From Anaerolineales bacterium UBA5195 (lineage in GTDB: Bacteria; Chloroflexota; Anaerolineae; Anaerolineales; Villigracilaceae), in NCBI GenBank assembly GCA_002412925.1, contig DHVZ01000053.1, positions 91,147 to 100,380 on the forward strand: a DNA stretch of 9,234 nt, in the 5' to 3' direction. Made by a program: the position numbers and the translations under genes. This document shows positions 5,589-9,234 of the stretch, in pieces (the stretch's first letter is position 1; each line of letters opens with the position of its first letter). Under the pieces are notes generated by a model. That model did no database searches, was not told the DNA's origin, and worked only from the letters and a program-made list of their open reading frames with translations.

Positions 5589-6524
5589 TTATAGATGTAA
5601 TTCGCTTGCCGCTTCTTTTTGCTGCTGCCTGAGCTGGTAATAAGCGGCACTCAGATAAGCGCCAAAAAGAAAGAGGATGCCGCTCAGATAGGCCCAGACC
5701 AGGAAGGCGATAATCGCTGAGACTGAGCCATAGACCAGGTTCGAGACCGAGAGGTAGGAGGAGACAATGAATAGAAAGGCTTTCTTGGCAAGCTCCCAAA
5801 GCAGGCCGGCTGCAAGCGCTCCGGGCAAGATCTCGCGCCAGGTAGCGGCTCCATGTGGGAGCAGGATATAGAGCAGCATGAATAAGGCAACATCCAGAAA
5901 AATGGCCACCACAAAACTGAGACCACCCGCGATTGGAATGATTTGTTCGGGCAGCCAGGCGCGCAGGCTGGTGATCAGGCTGCCAGCCAACGAAGCCAGG
6001 AAGAGAGCCGGGCCAACAAAGGCCAGGACAAATAAGATGGCCAGGCCGCGCCGCTTCCAAACCGCGCGTCTGCGATTGTTGCTCCAAATCCCATTCAAGG
6101 TTTGGGTCAGCGTGTAAAAAACTGTCGAGGCAGACCAGATCAGGCCAACCGAGGCAACACCAGTGACTGGCCCGCGCGTCCGGATGATTTCGTCAATGTT
6201 TTGACCCAACAACTGACCCAGGGCTGGCGCAATGAACTCCAGCCTTTGCAAAATGACTTGCTGGTCCATCAACGGGCCAAGGCTGAAGCTGGCAATGGAG
6301 ATGCTCAAGAGGGTGATGGGGAAGAGCGAGAACAGGGCAAAGTAAGCAATCGCCGCGGCCGTAATCGACGAGTCGGGATTTAAGGCTTTCCCGGCGGCAT
6401 CCGCCAACATCCCCAACCAGCCGTTGGTCTGCTGATTAAGCCTGCGTGCGCGGAGGAAGCCCTGCTGCCGAAACCGCGCCATTTTTTCAGTCATTTTGGG
6501 TGCGCTGAGGGCTTGTTTTTTCAT
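5589..6524 (-). CDS. YihY/virulence factor BrkB family membrane protein
   Basis: 311 aa, within the usual size for this family of inner-membrane proteins, whose biochemical role is not settled (older names: BrkB, 'ribonuclease BN', a misassignment). Family motifs are present: AAAIAYFALFSLFPI (56-70, first membrane helix), GLIWSASTVFYTL (127-139), a hydrophobic block at 160-186, a long one at 195-223, LPGALAAGLLWELAKKAF (233-250) and the C-terminal signature VYGSVSAIIAFLVWAYLSG (264-282) followed by LFLFGAYLSA. I count about six membrane segments. The N-terminal 50 residues are basic and cytoplasmic by the positive-inside rule. Its ATG overlaps the TGA of the preceding permease gene (ATGA at 6521-6524) and no Shine-Dalgarno is seen, so translation very probably depends on reinitiation. 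A strong hairpin follows the gene. Family call is firm; transported substrate, if any, is unknown. Confidence 0.93.
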   Translation of the reverse strand: MKKQALSAPKMTEKMARFRQQGFLRARRLNQQTNGWLGMLADAAGKALNPDSSITAAAIAYFALFSLFPITLLSISIASFSLGPLMDQQVILQRLEFIAPALGQLLGQNIDEIIRTRGPVTGVASVGLIWSASTVFYTLTQTLNGIWSNNRRRAVWKRRGLAILFVLAFVGPALFLASLAGSLITSLRAWLPEQIIPIAGGLSFVVAIFLDVALFMLLYILLPHGAATWREILPGALAAGLLWELAKKAFLFIVSSYLSVSNLVYGSVSAIIAFLVWAYLSGILFLFGAYLSAAYYQLRQQQKEAASELHL

Positions 6525-7774
6525 GGTTTTGTAGAACCGGGTGGTTTCCCTTCAGCGCTGACCGGCTGGGGTGAGGGGATTGCCCCGGGAGGTTCAGTTG
6601 GCAGACCGGCTTGCAGGATTGGTTCGGCTTTCTCGATCAGTTGGGTGAGCCGCCTCATACTGCTGGTCACCAAGGCTATCGGGGGTTCATCCATGGCGCT
6701 GACAGTCTCCCAGACGTGTGCTTGCCGCTCTTTGAGATCCGAAATCTGGAGGGCAGCCCCTAAAACAATGCGGTTACTGATCAGAAGCTGCCACAAAATT
6801 TGGCAGATAGCTGAGATGGGCGGCGCGACAAGGAGGCCGATCAGGCCAAAAGCGTCGGCCATGGCCAGCAGGATGACCAGGGTCAGGATCGGGTTATCCC
6901 ATCTGCGCTTGAAAAGGCGCGGCTCAACCCAGACCTGCAGGGCAATTAACACGATAAGAGTATAAAGAGTCGTGGTCAGGCTCAACTGCATACTGGTCAA
7001 CAACCCGATTAACAGCGGCAGAATCACAGCCAGGAACGCTCCCACCAAGGGGATCAGCCAGGCCAGCGCGCCGACCAGCGCCAGTAGCGCCGGGTAGGGA
7101 GATCCGAGCAGCCAATAACCAAGGCCTAAGAGCAATCCGGCCAGTAGGCTTTGGATAAACTCGCTGCGGATATATCCACCCAGGTCAAGCTCGATTGTCC
7201 GCCAAATCCCACGCGCCTGTCTGCGCTGGTCAGGTGGCAGCAGCGAGAGCCAGAGTCGTTCGAAATGAATCTGGTTTATGCTCCAATAGATGCTCAAAAA
7301 CAAAATGATGAGTACTCCGCTGACAACACCGCCAATCCCCTGCGTGAAGCCGAGGAGGGCAGGGAGCACGAGCTGCCCCTGGTCGCCAGTCAGCGCCTCG
7401 AAGAGTTTGCTCGGCGGCGGCAACTGCGCAACCAGCGCCAATTGGAAGGGGCTGCCCTCCAACCAGGCTGGCAGGATCCATTGATCCTGCGCCGAGAGCG
7501 CATGAGCCAACTGTCCAATATCTTTGACCGCGGTCTCACCGGTCAGGAAGAGCAAGCAGCCGAAACTGCCCAGGCCCAGCAGGTAGAGCAGAATCCAGGC
7601 CGCACGCGCCACGAAACTTTGCCCCGTGAGGCGGGCAGCCAATGGACGCAGCGCTGCTGCCAGCGTGAGCGAGATCAAGACATAAACGATGACAATATGG
7701 AATTGCCAGAGCACTACCAGCACCAGGAGTGTCGTCATTACCGCTGCAACGAAGACTGCCAGTCGCTTTGTCAT
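6521..7774 (-). CDS. AI-2E family permease B (divergent paralog)
   Basis: 417 aa integral membrane protein of the AI-2E (TqsA/PerM) family. Helices are visible at about 6-23, 26-44, 57-78, 148-167, 205-223, 226-258, 266-283 and 296-332, with the family's long soluble loop at 80-140. The pore-region motif is present but drifted: GSPYPALLALVGALAWLIPL (224-243), where permease A keeps the more typical LEAVPMVGP. VEPRLFKRRWDNP (283-295) replaces the usual PRVM...NP/HP element. After about 335 a charged helix-prone tail ends in a Pro-rich stretch (391-417). The ATG overlaps the stop of permease A (ATGA, 7771-7774), with only AGG 6 nt upstream, and its own stop overlaps the YihY start. Some family members export autoinducer-2, others act as Na+/H+ antiporters; the family name does not prove AI-2 transport. 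Divergence from its neighbour suggests an old duplication or a specialised heteromer partner. Confidence 0.9.
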   Translation of the reverse strand: MTKRLAVFVAAVMTTLLVLVVLWQFHIVIVYVLISLTLAAALRPLAARLTGQSFVARAAWILLYLLGLGSFGCLLFLTGETAVKDIGQLAHALSAQDQWILPAWLEGSPFQLALVAQLPPPSKLFEALTGDQGQLVLPALLGFTQGIGGVVSGVLIILFLSIYWSINQIHFERLWLSLLPPDQRRQARGIWRTIELDLGGYIRSEFIQSLLAGLLLGLGYWLLGSPYPALLALVGALAWLIPLVGAFLAVILPLLIGLLTSMQLSLTTTLYTLIVLIALQVWVEPRLFKRRWDNPILTLVILLAMADAFGLIGLLVAPPISAICQILWQLLISNRIVLGAALQISDLKERQAHVWETVSAMDEPPIALVTSSMRRLTQLIEKAEPILQAGLPTEPPGAIPSPQPVSAEGKPPGSTKP

Positions 7775-9051
7775 GGCGCACCTGGGGTAGGAACCTGCGC
7801 CAGCAGGGCATCCAGGTCGGTTGTGATGGTCTCAATCTCATCCAGCACATGATCGCTCTGTTGGACCCTTTGATCCGAGCCGCCTTTTTTGAGCCGGGCT
7901 TGCTTGCGCAAGTCCTGGGCCAGATCCTGCGCTTCATAGCGCAATCGGCTGGCTAAATCGCGTCCGGTCGAAACCTCCACCTCCGTTTCCCCGACATGAA
8001 AGACAAAGCGGTTGAGTAAAATCTGCAGAATGGCTGCCATGGGAATCGCCATGAGTGCGCCGCCAATCCCGAGCAGGGAACTAAAAGCAAAAAACGCCAG
8101 CAGGGAAACGAACGGATTAACCCCCACGGCCTTTCTCATCACGCGCGGGACCAGAAAACTGTTTTCCAGCTGCTGAATAACGACTGTGGCGACGATGACC
8201 CAGATCAGCTTGTCAGGCCCCAGGGAGAGCGCAACCAGCGCCGCGGGAATGGCGCCCAGCAGCGGCCCGACCATCGGTACAGCCTCGAGCACGCCCGCCA
8301 CAAGCGCCAGTACCAGGGCATTGGGCAGGCCGATCAGCAGGTAGGCAACCAAGGCCAGGATGCCAATGACGATGCAAAGGATGCCTTGTCCGGCGAGGTA
8401 AGAACCAACCTTGGTTTCCATGGCCGAAATTAGCTCGCTAATGCTCTCACGCCGGTCTTGTGGAACCAGAAGTAGGAATGACTTGATGGTGCGCGGCCCA
8501 TCCAGCGTCCAGTAAAAAGTCAGGACCAGGATGACAAGGGTGATAAAGCCAACCTGCCCCGCCAGGGCGATGTAACCCAGCCCTTGCCCGGCTGAAGCCA
8601 TCAACTCCGCTCCCGTTTGTTGGGTTGCGCGTGGGTTCAGGCTTGGTAACGCAGCCGGGAGGAAGTCGCCTAAGCGCACAATTAATTGATTGGGATAATT
8701 ACCCATCCATTCGCCCAGGCTTTGATAGTAGCCCGGCATTGCGGCAGCAATCGTTGTACCCTGCTCGACGATCAATGGGAATAATAAGAGAAGAAAACCG
8801 ATGAACAGGGCGAGCAGCATCAGGTAAACCAGCATGACCCCCGCTATACGGGGGAGTCCCCGCCGGTGCAGCCAGGTTACAACCGGCCTGATCACTGTGC
8901 CCATGATGATGGTAATAAACAAGATAAAAACAACCAGGTAAAACCGATAGAGAAGCCAGAAGCCAAGGACGACAAAAACGAAAACAAGAGTCGCCCAGAC
9001 GACCCGCTGGAATGTCCAATCATAGGATTGCGATAGTGGATGGTCTGTCAT
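7771..9051 (-). CDS. AI-2E family permease A (canonical motifs)
   Basis: 426 aa integral membrane protein of the AI-2E (TqsA/PerM) family. Membrane segments lie at about 17-36, 38-55, 69-95, 165-183, 222-240, 242-275, 283-295 and 312-347. The long loop 96-160 between helices 3 and 4 is the family's variable soluble region. Signature elements are intact: GLPNALVLALVAGVLEAVPM (241-260) then VGPLLGAIPA, and LENSFLVPRVMRKAVGVNPF (295-314) then LLGIGGALMAIP. Residues 351-426 form a charged, helix-prone cytoplasmic tail that could mediate oligomerisation. The ATG at 9049-9051 has only a weak AGG 6 nt upstream, and a candidate promoter lies immediately before. First gene of the three-gene membrane operon, coupled to permease B by an ATGA overlap. 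The exported molecule cannot be told from sequence. Confidence 0.93.
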   Translation of the reverse strand: MTDHPLSQSYDWTFQRVVWATLVFVFVVLGFWLLYRFYLVVFILFITIIMGTVIRPVVTWLHRRGLPRIAGVMLVYLMLLALFIGFLLLLFPLIVEQGTTIAAAMPGYYQSLGEWMGNYPNQLIVRLGDFLPAALPSLNPRATQQTGAELMASAGQGLGYIALAGQVGFITLVILVLTFYWTLDGPRTIKSFLLLVPQDRRESISELISAMETKVGSYLAGQGILCIVIGILALVAYLLIGLPNALVLALVAGVLEAVPMVGPLLGAIPAALVALSLGPDKLIWVIVATVVIQQLENSFLVPRVMRKAVGVNPFVSLLAFFAFSSLLGIGGALMAIPMAAILQILLNRFVFHVGETEVEVSTGRDLASRLRYEAQDLAQDLRKQARLKKGGSDQRVQQSDHVLDEIETITTDLDALLAQVPTPGAP

Positions 9052-9068
9052 GCTTGGCCTACTTTTTC

Positions 9069-9096
9069 AGCATATTTGGAGATAAACCTGTGACAA
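9069..9096 (-). promoter_or_regulatory. Candidate sigma70-type promoter of the permease operon
   Basis: On the minus strand TTGTCA (9091-9096, one mismatch to TTGACA) is followed after 16 nt by TATGCT (9069-9074, two mismatches to TATAAT). The transcript would start near 9062, giving a leader of only about 11 nt that still contains the AGG before the ATG. Position is sensible; the match is by eye. Confidence 0.4.
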
Positions 9097-9146
9097 GATT
9101 TTCCGTCTCTGTGATGAGTGATCTGGTTGTTTTTTTATAAATGACT

Positions 9147-9170
9147 GCCCAGACGGATTTTCGCCTGGGC
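9147..9170 (-). terminator. GC-rich hairpin, possible terminator of an off-window gene
   Basis: GCCCAGACG (9147-9155) and CGCCTGGGC (9162-9170) pair over 9 positions. The single non-Watson-Crick position is A-C on the plus strand but an allowed G-U in minus-strand RNA, which favours the minus strand. The stem is followed there by AGTCATTTATAAAA, not a good U tract. It would sit between an upstream minus-strand gene beyond the edge and the permease operon. The rest of 9097-9234 shows nothing I can support. Confidence 0.4.
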
Positions 9171-9234
9171 GTGTATTGTCCAGTAGTTCACGAAACATCT
9201 TGAATAAGCCCGATTTTTGGGGTGAGTGGCGGGC

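Noticed and set aside
7151..7852. Long plus-strand reading frame of 233 codons
   Set aside because: It lies antisense across the junction of the two AI-2E permease genes, whose membrane motifs are unmistakable. Its product is a Gln/Arg/Glu-rich sequence with no recognisable domain, as expected from the complement of hydrophobic codons.
9067..9234. Minus-strand frame open from the window edge to a TGA at 9067-9069, possibly the tail of an upstream gene
   Set aside because: The 55-codon translation has no recognisable motif, would run through the hairpin at 9147-9170 and into the candidate promoter, and its internal ATG has no ribosome site. Sequence beyond the edge would decide.
1..9234. CRISPR arrays, tRNA genes, insertion sequences, prophage genes
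   Set aside because: I searched by eye for spaced direct repeats, cloverleaf-like segments, transposase motifs and terminal inverted repeats and found none.

Overview
The window looks like a stretch of bacterial chromosome of moderate GC content (somewhat above half by eye). Every gene I can support is on the minus strand, so transcription runs from high to low coordinates. I see no tRNA, rRNA, insertion sequence, phage gene or CRISPR array. The gene mix (Fe-type superoxide dismutase, a short RNB nuclease, a B12-binding radical SAM protein, two AI-2E-family permeases) and the use of a GTG start would fit an oxygen-exposed environmental bacterium. Chloroflexota (Anaerolineae-like) is my weak guess; nothing here proves the phylum.

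Layout in the direction of transcription. (1) 9234-9052 is intergenic, with a hairpin at 9147-9170 and a candidate promoter at 9069-9096. (2) 9051-5589 is a tightly coupled membrane-protein operon: AI-2E permease A, AI-2E permease B and a YihY/BrkB-family protein. Both junctions are ATGA stop/start overlaps, and the operon ends at a perfect 15-bp hairpin (5492-5534). (3) 5403-2708 is a second cluster: two small basic proteins of unknown function (72 and 57 aa, 9 nt apart), a B12-binding radical SAM protein starting at GTG, and a SLOG/LSDAT-type nucleotide-binding protein. (4) 2533-638 is a two-gene unit: a lysine/threonine-repeat basic protein and, 6 nt later, an RNB exoribonuclease lacking N-terminal RNA-binding domains. 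The junction contains two overlapping, mutually exclusive hairpins. (5) 563-1 is an Fe-type superoxide dismutase whose C-terminus runs off the window.

Functionally the window reads as separate small operons rather than one pathway. The parts most worth following up are the permease-permease-YihY trio, the small-basic-protein/B12-radical-SAM/SLOG cluster, and the pairing of a histone-H1-like basic protein with an RNB nuclease in which one of four canonical active-site aspartates is Gln. I do not see a complete known defence or biosynthetic system, and I make no such claim.
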